In this document: in pieces, positions 53,673-63,645 of the stretch | Layout: each line of letters starts with the position of its first letter | Position numbering within the stretch: position 1 is the first letter of the stretch | Source: Pararhizobium capsulatum DSM 1112 | GTDB lineage: Bacteria > Pseudomonadota > Alphaproteobacteria > Rhizobiales > Rhizobiaceae | Length of the DNA stretch: 64,000 bases | Direction of reading: 5' to 3' | NCBI RefSeq assembly: GCF_030814475.1 | Contig: NZ_JAUSVF010000001.1 | Coordinates: 248,001-312,000 of the forward strand | Program-made: the position numbers and the translations under genes | Notes under the pieces: model-generated | What the model saw: only the letters and a program-made list of their open reading frames with translations | Told to the model about the DNA's origin: nothing | Database searches by the model: none

Positions 53673-55092
53673 TGCGTGCCTTTCCGGTGTCTTGAGCGGT
53701 CCACCAAGGTCGGGAATCAACCGGTTTTCCATCTTTTCTAAATTCAATGTAAAGCGTTGGCCGATCCGTTTCCAGCGCCAATGCAGTTGCACTCGCCACT
53801 CTTTTTGCCCCCATGACCGCAAGCGGTTCGCCGGCGACGACGAACTGGCCCTGCTGCACGTTGACAGCATCCATTCCCGACAGAACGACATGATAGCCGT
53901 CGCCGGGATTGAGGATGATCATCTGGCCGTAGCTGCGGAACGAACCCGCAAACACGATCCATCCGTCCGATGGCGCGGTCACGACCGCTCCCGCATCGGT
54001 TTCGAGCATCATGCCCTGAAGACTATGCCCCGTACCATCCGCATCCCCGAACCGCCGAACCGGCTTGCCGGCAGCGGGATAAACAAGTTTCTTCTGCAAA
54101 TCCGAAAAAGCATATGCAGGCGCAATGCGGTTTTTGTCGGGCACGGCAGTCCTGGCCAATTCCCGAGCCTGCTCCCGCTGCGCTTCCGACATCAACCGCT
54201 GCCGCTCGACTTCGGCCCGCGTGGCATCCGCTGCAGCGCGTACCGACGCAATCTCGCCTTCAAGAGAGCCGATCAGGCCCTCCAGGCTGGTGGCTTGCGC
54301 TGCAAGCTCTTCCGATTTCCGGCGCTCGGACAGCAATTCCGCTTCGCTTTCGTCGCGAAGCCTGGATTTCTCCACCATCAGAAGCGACATGCGCCGCTCC
54401 TCTTCCATCCGGGCGGTCATATCGTCCGTCAGGGATTTCTTCTGCGCGGCAATATCGATGCGCACGGAAGACAGCGCCCTGAGGTCTGCAGCGAGATTTT
54501 CGGTTTCCTTGCGAATTCCGGGCACCACGGCGCCAAGAAGGATCGCGCTTCGCACTGATGCAAGCGCGTCTTCCGGTGCGACCAGGAGCGCCGGCGGCGG
54601 GTTTCGCCCCATCCGCTGCAACGCCGCAAGCACTTCCGCCAGCACGCTCCGCCGGGCGCGAAGCGACTGATGAACCGCATCCTCCTTCGAGCGCAGATTG
54701 CCCAGCTTAGCTTCACCATCAATGATCTGCTGCTCAAGTGCTTGCCGCTTGCCGGCCGATTCCACCACGGCAGCCCTCAGGCTTTCGCCGGTCTTTTCCA
54801 GTTCTGCGATACCCTGTTCAAGCGTTGCCGTCCGTTCCTTTGACAAGGTGATGGATTTCGACAGGGCATCGAGTTCGCCGCGCGTCTTGTCACGTCGCTG
54901 AGAGAGATCGGCTTCCGGGTTTGTTGCTGTCTGCTGGGAGACGGGCGGCAACTCCTGAGCCCAAACCGGTGTTCCCACCCGTGGCAGGATCAGAGCAGGC
55001 GTCGCCGAAAGCGCAAACACGATACAGCAAAGCGACGCACGCGCCGTCTTAGGCTGCTTGTCTTGTGTGCCGTTGCCCTGGAATACTGTCAT
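53662..55092 (-). CDS. EnvC-like murein hydrolase activator (degenerate LytM domain)
   Basis: This 476-aa periplasmic protein has a signal peptide (about 20-46, ending VWAQ), long coiled coils (about 60-320; heptad-rich LEQGIAELEKTGESLRAAVV) and a C-terminal LytM/M23 domain (about 355-460). The M23 zinc motifs HxxxD and HxH are not intact (GHSLQGMMLE; GYHVVLSG), so it probably activates amidases at the division site rather than cutting murein itself, as EnvC does. It overlaps ctpA by 11 nt. This envC-ctpA-deacetylase order is conserved in rhizobia. Confidence 0.9.
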   Translation of the reverse strand: MTVFQGNGTQDKQPKTARASLCCIVFALSATPALILPRVGTPVWAQELPPVSQQTATNPEADLSQRRDKTRGELDALSKSITLSKERTATLEQGIAELEKTGESLRAAVVESAGKRQALEQQIIDGEAKLGNLRSKEDAVHQSLRARRSVLAEVLAALQRMGRNPPPALLVAPEDALASVRSAILLGAVVPGIRKETENLAADLRALSSVRIDIAAQKKSLTDDMTARMEEERRMSLLMVEKSRLRDESEAELLSERRKSEELAAQATSLEGLIGSLEGEIASVRAAADATRAEVERQRLMSEAQREQARELARTAVPDKNRIAPAYAFSDLQKKLVYPAAGKPVRRFGDADGTGHSLQGMMLETDAGAVVTAPSDGWIVFAGSFRSYGQMIILNPGDGYHVVLSGMDAVNVQQGQFVVAGEPLAVMGAKRVASATALALETDRPTLYIEFRKDGKPVDSRPWWTAQDTGKARNDT

Positions 55093-55219
55093 GCTGCCTT
55101 TGCGCCGCGCCCAATTGTCTTGCGAATCTAAGCTGATTTGGCCCTTCCGCCAACAGCCATTCCGCGCAATTACGGCGGCCGCGTGGCAGGGAAATCACCA
55201 GTCGCATAATGAGCGGTGA

Positions 55220-57376
55220 TCAACCGACTGCGGCCCGTTGTCGAGGCGGGGCCTGGTTTTGGCGGAGACATATTTGTATCTGCTCGAGGGCCATGGCGGC
55301 AAACCCGGCAAGGAGCGTGTGCTGTTCTCGTGTAAAGCCGCTGTGGGGCACCGTATCCACGACACAAAGCGTTCCGATTGTCACTCCGCTTTGTGGCTCC
55401 TTCAGCGGCGCTCCGGCATAAAACCGAAGGCCGCGGTCACCCTTTACCAACTCGTTTCCGGAGAAACGGACATCGCGTGCCGCATCGAGAACGACCATTG
55501 TCTCCGAACTGCCAAGCGCATGGGAACAGATGGCAAGATCGCGTGAGGTCGATTCGATTTCAATGCCGAAACGCCCGACGAAACGCTGCTCTTCGGCATC
55601 GACGACAGTGACTACCGCAAGGCTCATACCCAATGCCTGGGACGCCATCTGGCTTATATGATCGAGGGATTGTTTTGCCGACGGCGTGAGCGCGCTCAGC
55701 ACTTTTTCAACGCATGCCAGACGCTCGGCCTCGTCGGCGGGCGGTAAGGCAGGAATGCCGTTCTTCACCACGTCATGGCTGATGACCCGGTTGCGCCCGC
55801 TGCGCTTGGCGCCGTAAAGCGCCTCATCGGCACATGCGACCAGTTCTTCCATGCCATTTGGCGGTTCATTCGAATGCGGTTCGTAAGTCGCAACGCCGAA
55901 ACTCGCCGTTACATAACCGAAACTCGAGCGCGCATGCCCGATTCTCAGATTTTCGATCGCCAACCGAACATCCTCTGCGATGCGATCCGCGGTGGCGGCA
56001 TCCGTTACGGGCAGGATAATGGCGATTTCTTCCCCACCGTACCGCGCCACGATATCGGTGGTACGCTCCAAGCGCTGGCGAATGGTCTGGGCAATGAGCC
56101 GCAGACAATCGTCACCCTTCTGGTGACCATAGAAATCGTTGAACATCTTGAAACGATCGACATCGACCATGACAACGGAAAGTGGCGTTGCTGTTTCGCG
56201 TGCGTCGAAAAAAGCATCTTCCAGGCAGGTATCGAAACGGCGACGATTGAACAGACCGGTCAGCTCGTCGACATGGGCGAGCCTTCGGTAGCGCATTTCA
56301 CTACGCCGCCTGTAGCGGAACTCCCGCGCCAGCATGATCGAAAGGAAGACCACACAACCGGCAAGAGCCGCAAAGGAAATCGCCGTGATGGAGGCTAACC
56401 GAAGCCAGCCGGCATATATTTCCTCCACGGACAAACCGACCGCGATGATCAAGGGAAGAGATTGAGCCTTGGCAACACTATAGAGTCTTTCGACTCCATC
56501 GATAGCCGAGGGCGTTACGAATGGTTCCTCGGCCGTCGCCAGCTTCCAGAACATCTGGGTCGTCACATAGTTCGTGCCGATAGCGCCCTGAATTTCTGGC
56601 GCGCGCAACAGCAATGTACCATCTGTGCCGTAGAGGCTGATGGCACCTTTTTCGCCCAGCTCCAGCGAACTGAACAGCGGGAGGAAGGCCGACAGGCGAA
56701 GGGAGAATACGGCAACGCCCGAAAACTTGCCCTTGGCATCCGTAAGCCTCCGGCTGAGAATAACAGCGGCTTCCTTCAAGGGAGAAATACTGACCATCTT
56801 TGCCGTAAAAAGCAGATCCTGCTTGCTGCGCTCATGGGTGAAGAAGAAGGCTTCGTTGGCAAAATTCGTACGCAAACGCGAACCGGTTTCAGAACTGAGC
56901 GTCAAATTCCCCTTGGCATCGAGAACATAGATTTCGCCAATTCCCACATCGCTTCCGGAGCCGCCCAGGAAAGCCCGGCGCTTCTGAGGATCAAATTGGA
57001 AATCCGGATCGACGCGCAACATTTCGCGCACCGACATCAGGGCTTGATCAGCCCCATGGAAAGTTTGCATGATCTCGCGCTTGACGGATACGCCGAGATT
57101 GTTTGCGGCCACCTCGGCCTGCGCCCAGTCCTGGTGCCGCTGGTCGGAAAGCAACAGACCGAAAAGCGCAATAAAGCCCGAAAGCGTGGCGACGAGCACA
57201 ATGGTCCAAAGTATGACAGTAACACGCCGGCGACGGGACAACGCGACATCGTCTGCCGACAGAGTATGGGATGCGCCTTTCAACGATCGTCCTTCCGAAA
57301 GGGACGCGGCACGCACATTGAAAACGATGCTCCCGCAGTCTTTCGCAGCCAGGAACTGCGGTAGTGACCGTAGCAT
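55220..57376 (-). CDS. Membrane diguanylate cyclase: sensor domain + GGDEF + C-terminal GAF
   Basis: This 718-aa protein (from Met at 57376) has TM1 at about 52-76, a large periplasmic Cache-like sensor (about 80-325), TM2 at about 325-348, a GGDEF domain (about 365-525) and a C-terminal GAF domain (about 560-705). The active loop reads GGEEI (447-451), with Ile instead of Phe at the last place. The inhibitory I-site RTTD (438-441) is five residues before it, and MVDVDRFKMFNDFYGHQKGD precedes, so c-di-GMP synthesis with product feedback is likely. A start before 57480 would overlap rlmH, so 57376 was chosen. It lies between rlmH and envC on the same strand. Confidence 0.85.
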   Translation of the reverse strand: MLRSLPQFLAAKDCGSIVFNVRAASLSEGRSLKGASHTLSADDVALSRRRRVTVILWTIVLVATLSGFIALFGLLLSDQRHQDWAQAEVAANNLGVSVKREIMQTFHGADQALMSVREMLRVDPDFQFDPQKRRAFLGGSGSDVGIGEIYVLDAKGNLTLSSETGSRLRTNFANEAFFFTHERSKQDLLFTAKMVSISPLKEAAVILSRRLTDAKGKFSGVAVFSLRLSAFLPLFSSLELGEKGAISLYGTDGTLLLRAPEIQGAIGTNYVTTQMFWKLATAEEPFVTPSAIDGVERLYSVAKAQSLPLIIAVGLSVEEIYAGWLRLASITAISFAALAGCVVFLSIMLAREFRYRRRSEMRYRRLAHVDELTGLFNRRRFDTCLEDAFFDARETATPLSVVMVDVDRFKMFNDFYGHQKGDDCLRLIAQTIRQRLERTTDIVARYGGEEIAIILPVTDAATADRIAEDVRLAIENLRIGHARSSFGYVTASFGVATYEPHSNEPPNGMEELVACADEALYGAKRSGRNRVISHDVVKNGIPALPPADEAERLACVEKVLSALTPSAKQSLDHISQMASQALGMSLAVVTVVDAEEQRFVGRFGIEIESTSRDLAICSHALGSSETMVVLDAARDVRFSGNELVKGDRGLRFYAGAPLKEPQSGVTIGTLCVVDTVPHSGFTREQHTLLAGFAAMALEQIQICLRQNQAPPRQRAAVG

Positions 57377-57479
57377 CGCGACGATTAACACCCTGTTACG
57401 GGAAAGCCTGCGTGCTTCCAGCGTAAAGCAACAGCCATAGGCAGCGCGCGGCACAACCGAACCACCGCTGAACTTCGTA

Positions 57480-57962
57480 TCAGACACGATGATAGGGATG
57501 GCCCGAAAGAATGGTAACCGCGCGATAAAGCTGTTCGGCAATAAGGATGCGAACCAGCTGATGGGGCCATGTCAGCTTGCCGAGACAGAGCACGGCATCG
57601 GCTCTGGCATAAAGCGAAGGATCAAGGCCGTCCGCGCCACCGATTACGACGGCCAGATCGCGCTTTCCCATATCGCGGTAGGATCCAAGCAAAGAAGCGA
57701 AAGCGGGAGAATCCATCGCTTTGCCGCGCTCATCAAGCAGAACGAGCAGGGCTCCTTCAGGCAACGATTTCTCGATCATTGCCGCTTCTTCGCGCTTTCG
57801 CGTGTCTGCACTGGATGCGCGGCTTTCGGAAAACTCCGCCACACGCGAAAACTCAAGCCCGATGGCAGGGCCGGCCTTGGCAAAACGATCGAGATAACGA
57901 GCAGCAAGATCCTTTTCCGGGCCGGCCTTCAGGCGCCCGACGGCAAAAAGACCGATCCGCAT
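57480..57962 (-). CDS. rlmH: 23S rRNA pseudouridine-1915 N3-methyltransferase
   Basis: RlmH (160 aa) is a small SPOUT methyltransferase that modifies pseudouridine 1915 in 23S rRNA helix 69. Features are MRIGLFAVGRLKAGPEKDLA, VVIGGADGLDPSLYARAD (SAM-binding knot), and the diagnostic C-terminus LIAEQLYRAVTILSGHPYHR. Length is standard (155-160 aa). It is 257 bp downstream of rsfS in the conserved rsfS-rlmH order. I see no gene in that 257-bp gap. Confidence 0.95.
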   Translation of the reverse strand: MRIGLFAVGRLKAGPEKDLAARYLDRFAKAGPAIGLEFSRVAEFSESRASSADTRKREEAAMIEKSLPEGALLVLLDERGKAMDSPAFASLLGSYRDMGKRDLAVVIGGADGLDPSLYARADAVLCLGKLTWPHQLVRILIAEQLYRAVTILSGHPYHRV

Positions 57963-58219
57963 CGCTTCACTCCATCCTGTACGTTATCGCCCGACTGGCG
58001 ACACGTCCCAATCAAGGCAGACAAATGCTTCCGCCCCAACATATTCGTTGGACACGGGGCGCATTTCGCGCCAGCCGACCACTGCAATATGCCTGCAGTA
58101 TCGGCAACTTCGTATTTTATCACACAAGACTTCCCGAAGCCTGCGGCTGCAGAGCTACACGAAAGTGCCCCATCATAATCGCTTTTCAGGAAACGCTCCC
58201 GAAAGCGATGATGCAAGGC

Positions 58220-58633
58220 CTAGTGCAATCGGCCATCTTCCATGTCCGGCGCGGCCCACATCTTCTCGATGTTGTAGAACTCGCGGATTTCCGGACGGAA
58301 AACGTGGACGATGATATCGCCGCCGTCGATCAGGACCCAGTCACCGGTTTCCAGACCTTCGACGCGGGCATTGCCTAGCCCTTCGTCCTTAAGATCAGAA
58401 ATCAGATGGTCCGCAATCGCCGTCACATGCCTGTTGGACCGCCCCGAGACCACAACCATGTAGTCCCCAAGCGCCGATTTTCCGGCAATGTTGATGGTGA
58501 CAATATCTTCCGCTTTCGAGTCCTCAAGACTTGTGAGGACCAGGTGAAGAGCACGTTCGGCAACATCGCTGCTTTGAACCGTGCTGTGCGGGAAAATGCG
58601 TGTGACACTTCCCTTCGCGTGTGCTGTTGTCAG
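58220..58633 (-). CDS. rsfS: Ribosome silencing factor RsfS (apparent CTG start)
   Basis: RsfS (137 aa) binds ribosomal protein uL14 and blocks subunit joining in stationary phase. Motifs are SLEDSKAEDIVTINIAGKSA, GDYMVVVSGRSNRHVTAIAD, GDWVLIDGGDIIVHVFRPEI and REFYNIEKMWAAPDMEDGRL. An ATG exists only at codon 59, inside the conserved domain. Upstream to the in-frame TAG there is no ATG, GTG or TTG. CTG at 58633 gives the N-terminus MTTAHAKGSVTR, similar to Agrobacterium relatives, and has AAGGA about 10 bp upstream. The start is therefore probably CTG. It follows nadD by 169 bp. Confidence 0.88.
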   Translation of the reverse strand: MTTAHAKGSVTRIFPHSTVQSSDVAERALHLVLTSLEDSKAEDIVTINIAGKSALGDYMVVVSGRSNRHVTAIADHLISDLKDEGLGNARVEGLETGDWVLIDGGDIIVHVFRPEIREFYNIEKMWAAPDMEDGRLH

Positions 58634-58802
58634 GGACTTTTTCCTTTCCAGTTGAACAGAACAGGCACTACGACTCGTTTTGTCAGACGAACCGTCACAC
58701 CAAATGTAGTCATCAATGCCTTAACGTTTCAAGACATGAGAAATAAATGATGGATTGTTCCCACGTTTTTGAAGCAAAGGGCAACGGCGAATCGTGCCCT
58801 GC

Positions 58803-59423
58803 TTAATCCGCCTTTGCCCTGAGCGCCGTGGAGCTTAAAGGTGAGCGTGGACCATGGATGAAGGTCCAGGCAGGTGCTGCGCGCGATGCAAGGCTTGCGG
58901 CATCGTCTTCGTCGATCCGCGCATACTCGAAGGTTTTGGCCATTTTTGACGAGAGATAGGCCAAGGTCGCTCCCGGCCGGTCGATGACGGCGATCGGATA
59001 TGTCTTGGCGATCGCCTGCCAGTCCTGCCAGAGATGGAAGCTCTTCAGATTGTCCGCCCCCATGATCCAGACGAAGCGCACACCGCGATTTTTTTGTCGC
59101 ACTTTTTCCAGGGTGCGCGCGGTGTAGCTCTGCCCCAGCGCCTGCTCGAACGCAGTAATCTTGATGCGGGGGTCGTGGGCAATCTTTTCGCAGAGGGCAA
59201 TGCGTTCGGAAAGTGGCGCCAGCTGGTTGCGGCTTTTCAGCGGATTGCCCGGCGTCACCATCCACCACAGCTGATCGAGCTTCAATCGGCGCAGCGCAAT
59301 ATCGGCCACCAGCTCGTGGCCGGCATGGGGCGGATTAAAGGAGCCGCCAAACAACCCGACGCGCATGCCCGGCTCGACATGCGGCATCTTCAGATAGGCA
59401 GGGTTGACGCCGGTTTCATTCAC
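58803..59423 (-). CDS. nadD: Nicotinate-nucleotide adenylyltransferase (GTG start)
   Basis: NadD (206 aa) adenylates nicotinate mononucleotide in NAD synthesis. The nucleotide-binding GLFGGSFNPPHAGH is near residues 23-36, followed by LDQLWWMVTPGNPLKS, WIMGADNLKSFHLWQDW and the SPLSSTALR motif near the end. GTG at 59423 immediately follows the proA stop, giving coupled translation; an internal ATG at 59387 (MPHVEPGMRVG) matches the N-terminus of many rhizobial NadD proteins and may be the real start. The 169-bp gap to rsfS shows nothing recognisable. Confidence 0.93.
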   Translation of the reverse strand: MNETGVNPAYLKMPHVEPGMRVGLFGGSFNPPHAGHELVADIALRRLKLDQLWWMVTPGNPLKSRNQLAPLSERIALCEKIAHDPRIKITAFEQALGQSYTARTLEKVRQKNRGVRFVWIMGADNLKSFHLWQDWQAIAKTYPIAVIDRPGATLAYLSSKMAKTFEYARIDEDDAASLASRAAPAWTFIHGPRSPLSSTALRAKAD

Positions 59424-60704
59424 TTAGGGGCGAACCTGACCATTACCGCGCACCCGGTACTTGAAGGATGTCAACTGCTCGACGCCGACCGGCCCGCGGG
59501 CATGCATCTTGCCGGTTGCAATGCCGATCTCGCCGCCCATACCGAACTCGCCGCCATCGGCGAACTGGGTCGAGGCGTTGTGCACGAGGATGGCGGAATC
59601 GATCTCGGCAAAGAACCGCTCGACGACGTCAGGATCTTCCGCAATGACCGCCTCCGTATGGGAGGAAGACCATTTGCATATGTGCTCGATCGCGCCTGAC
59701 ACCCCATCAACCAGCGCAACCGAGATGATGGCATCAAGATATTCCGTCGCCCAATCCTCTTCCGTGGCAGCGATCAGGCCGGGCATCATGGCGCGCAGTT
59801 CTTCGCAGGCTCGGATTTCGCAGCCCGCTTCAATCAGCGCCGTGAGCAGCGGCATGACAAACCGATCCTTGGCCGCGCGATCGATCAGCAAAGTCTCGGC
59901 CGCACCGCAAATGCCGGTACGCCGCATCTTGGCATTGATGACAATCTTCTTCGCCATCTCCACGTCAGCGGACGTATCGACATAGACGTGGCAGACACCC
60001 TCAAGATGGGCAAAGACCGGCACCCGCGCCTCGTTCTGCACGCGTGCCACAAGGCTCTTGCCGCCACGGGGTACGATCACGTCGATCATTCCGCCAAGTC
60101 CCGTCAGCATGGCACCAACCGCTGAGCGATCTGCCACCGGCACCATCTGGATCGCGTGCTCTGGAAGCCCGGCATCCCTCAAGCCTTGCACCAGGCAGGC
60201 ATGGATAGCCTGTGATGAATTGAGGCTGTCGGAACCGCCACGCAGAATCACGGCATTGCCGGCTTTCAGGCACAGCGCGCCAGCATCGGCTGTCACATTC
60301 GGACGACTCTCATAGATCACGCCGATTACACCGAGCGGCGTGCGAACGCGCTCGATATGCAGACCGTTCGGCCGGTCCCATTCCGAAATGATATGGCCGA
60401 CCGGATCTGGCAGGTCTGCAATGGCGCGGATTGCATTGGCCATGTCGAGCACACGATTTTCCGTGAGTGTCAGGCGATCGAGGAAGGAGGCGGCTACACC
60501 CGTCTCACGGGCATTTTCAAGATCAAGCGCATTGGCGGCAAGGATCTCGTCCTTGCGGGCGACGATCGCACTTGCCATGCTGACGAGAGCGGCATGCTTG
60601 CGCTCGGCCGAGGCGATGGCCAATGGCCGGCTGGCAGCGCGCGCCTGACGGCCGATGACGGCCATGATTTCTTGGATTTCTTTTTTGCGTGCATCGTCAA
60701 GCAT
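59424..60704 (-). CDS. proA: Gamma-glutamyl phosphate reductase
   Basis: ProA (426 aa) reduces gamma-glutamyl phosphate to glutamate-5-semialdehyde, the second step of proline synthesis. Motifs include [40 protein letters not shown], and the catalytic cysteine in [17 protein letters not shown]. The ATG at 60704 follows GAGGAG at 8 bp; the frame continues to a GTG at 60713 without spacing for ribosome binding. It overlaps proB by 8 nt and abuts nadD, forming obg-proB-proA-nadD. Confidence 0.96.
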   Translation of the reverse strand: MLDDARKKEIQEIMAVIGRQARAASRPLAIASAERKHAALVSMASAIVARKDEILAANALDLENARETGVAASFLDRLTLTENRVLDMANAIRAIADLPDPVGHIISEWDRPNGLHIERVRTPLGVIGVIYESRPNVTADAGALCLKAGNAVILRGGSDSLNSSQAIHACLVQGLRDAGLPEHAIQMVPVADRSAVGAMLTGLGGMIDVIVPRGGKSLVARVQNEARVPVFAHLEGVCHVYVDTSADVEMAKKIVINAKMRRTGICGAAETLLIDRAAKDRFVMPLLTALIEAGCEIRACEELRAMMPGLIAATEEDWATEYLDAIISVALVDGVSGAIEHICKWSSSHTEAVIAEDPDVVERFFAEIDSAILVHNASTQFADGGEFGMGGEIGIATGKMHARGPVGVEQLTSFKYRVRGNGQVRP

Positions 60705-61863
60705 GTGCGTCACTCCTCTCCGGCTCGGCCTCCCGCCTGGCCGCCGTCATTACCATGTCGTCCCGATGAACCATGGCCGAACGCCCGGCATAACCGAGAA
60801 TCGCGGCAATCTCCGCCGATTTGCGGCCCGCAATCTGGCGGGCTTCATCGGCATCATAGCCGGCAAGCCCGCGCGCGATCTCGCGGCCTTCCGATCCGAT
60901 GATCGCAATGGTATCGCCGCGGCTGAACGAACCTGTCACCTGCCGCACGCCCGCCGGAAGCAGGCTCTTGCCGGAACCAAGTGCATTTTCCGCACCGGCA
61001 TCGATCACGATGCTGCCCGCCGGCAACAGTTGCCCCGCAATCCAGGTTTTTCGCGCGGTTACGGGGAAAGCCGAAGGTGCAAACCAAGACGACCGCGCAC
61101 CCTCGACGATTGCCTGCAGGGGACGATCCGTCTTGCCGGAGGCAATGATCATCGCGCAACCGGCGACCGTTGCGATCTTGCCGGCGTCGATCTTGGTGCG
61201 CATGCCGCCACGCGACAATTCGGAGGCCGCACCGCCCGCCATCGCCTCGATCTCGGCGGTAATGGCAGGAATGGTTTCGAGAAAACGCGCTTCGGGATCG
61301 AGATGCGGCGGCGCCGTATAGAGCCCGTCAATATCCGACAGCAGCACCAGCAGATCCGCGCCCGTCATGGTCGCGACGCGCGCGGCCAGACGATCATTAT
61401 CGCCATAGCGGATTTCCGAGGTGGCGACCGTATCGTTTTCGTTGATAATCGGCACCGCACCGATCTTCAGAAGCTGGCTGATGGTGGCGCGCGCATTGAG
61501 ATACCGGCGGCGTTCTTCAGTGTCGCCTAGCGTCAACAGGATCTGGCCTGCCACGATAGCGTCCAAGGAAAGGCTTTCCGACCAGGCGCGGGCAAGCGCA
61601 ATCTGTCCCACCGCTGCTGCTGCCTGGCTCTCCTCGAGCTTCAGGACACCGGACGGCAAATCAAGCACGCTGCGACCGAGCGCAATCGCGCCTGAGGAAA
61701 CGACGAGCACATCGATACCCTTCGCCTTCAGTGCGGCGATATCAGCGCACATGCCATCAAGCCATTGTTTCTTCAGACCCGTTCTGCGATCGACCAGCAG
61801 CGCCGAACCGATCTTGATGACGATCCGGCGGTATTTCTCCAGCGGTTTGCGGGTCGCGGCCAT
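60697..61863 (-). CDS. proB: Glutamate 5-kinase
   Basis: ProB (388 aa) phosphorylates glutamate, the committed and usually proline-inhibited step of proline synthesis. It has an amino-acid kinase domain (about 1-260; [50 protein letters not shown]) and a C-terminal PUA domain (about 280-370; [20 protein letters not shown]). The ATG at 61863 begins one base after the obg stop; the 12-codon upstream extension inside obg was not used. It overlaps proA by 8 nt. Confidence 0.96.
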   Translation of the reverse strand: MAATRKPLEKYRRIVIKIGSALLVDRRTGLKKQWLDGMCADIAALKAKGIDVLVVSSGAIALGRSVLDLPSGVLKLEESQAAAAVGQIALARAWSESLSLDAIVAGQILLTLGDTEERRRYLNARATISQLLKIGAVPIINENDTVATSEIRYGDNDRLAARVATMTGADLLVLLSDIDGLYTAPPHLDPEARFLETIPAITAEIEAMAGGAASELSRGGMRTKIDAGKIATVAGCAMIIASGKTDRPLQAIVEGARSSWFAPSAFPVTARKTWIAGQLLPAGSIVIDAGAENALGSGKSLLPAGVRQVTGSFSRGDTIAIIGSEGREIARGLAGYDADEARQIAGRKSAEIAAILGYAGRSAMVHRDDMVMTAARREAEPERSDAHA

Positions 61864-61864
61864 G

Positions 61865-62992
<1,128 letters not shown>

Positions 62993-63023
62993 TTAGGCTC
63001 GATAGACTTGCAGGGCATATGAA

Positions 63024-63051
63024 AAATGCGCCGGGAATACCCGGCGCATTT
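63024..63051. terminator. Intrinsic terminator between acetyltransferase genes and obg
   Basis: AAATGCGCCGGG (63024-63035) pairs perfectly with CCCGGCGCATTT (63040-63051) around a 4-nt loop. On the minus strand it continues in a T run (ATTTTTC), so it ends the acetyltransferase transcript before obg, which must then have its own promoter in 62876-63020. Confidence 0.88.
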
Positions 63052-63063
63052 GTTTTCAAAGGA

Positions 63064-63645
63064 TCACGACTTGCGCAGTCCTGCTGCCGTCACTGCCGTT
63101 TCGATATGGCTAACCACGGCATTTCGCGCCAGAGCGTAGATATCGGTACAACCGGTGATCTCGAAACCGAGCTTGCGCTGCAGCTTCAGCGATGCCTGAT
63201 TATCGGCGAACACACCCGAATGCAGAACGACCTGCGGCATGCGCCGGAAGAACCGTTCCACCGCGGCATGCACCGCTTCACGGGCATAGCCCCGTCCCCA
63301 GTAATACCGGTTCAGCCAGTAGCCGATGTGCCATTGCCCATGGCGCACCTCCAGCCCGACGCAGCCGATATGAACATCGTCTCCATCGGTGATGGCGAGC
63401 GTCCAGCCGGCATAGAGGCCGGAATTCTGGCGCACCAGCCAGTCCAGCGCATCCTGCCGGAAATAGGGCGTTGCTACCCGCGCCAGCATACGCGAGACCT
63501 GATAATCGCCGAGCGACTGGGCAACCGCATCGGCATCATCAAGCCGATGGGGCCGCAGGATCAGCCGCTCCGTGTGAATGGTCGGACAGGGGCCGAGATC
63601 GGACTTTGCAGTCGCGACCGGTCGTTCACGCAGATGAGCGGTCAT
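63064..63645 (-). CDS. GNAT family N-acetyltransferase
   Basis: This 193-aa acetyltransferase of the RimJ/RimL-like GNAT group begins its domain with TERLILRPHRLDDADAVAQS. It has the acetyl-CoA loop in YWGRGYAREAVHAAVERFF and the C-terminal NQASLKLQRKLGFEITGCTD. It would transfer acetyl to a small molecule or protein N-terminus, but the substrate is unknown. It overlaps the next upstream GNAT gene by 4 nt. Pairs of such genes upstream of obg are a recurrent rhizobial arrangement. A terminator follows. Confidence 0.88.
   Translation of the reverse strand: MTAHLRERPVATAKSDLGPCPTIHTERLILRPHRLDDADAVAQSLGDYQVSRMLARVATPYFRQDALDWLVRQNSGLYAGWTLAITDGDDVHIGCVGLEVRHGQWHIGYWLNRYYWGRGYAREAVHAAVERFFRRMPQVVLHSGVFADNQASLKLQRKLGFEITGCTDIYALARNAVVSHIETAVTAAGLRKS

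Noticed and set aside
53673-53891. N-terminal extension of CtpA by 73 codons
   Set aside because: It lies wholly inside the envC-like gene in another frame and would displace the signal anchor that begins at 53672.
57377-57541. Longer N-terminus of the diguanylate cyclase
   Set aside because: It would overlap the rlmH coding end and encodes sequence with no domain; the Met at 57376 keeps all predicted domains.
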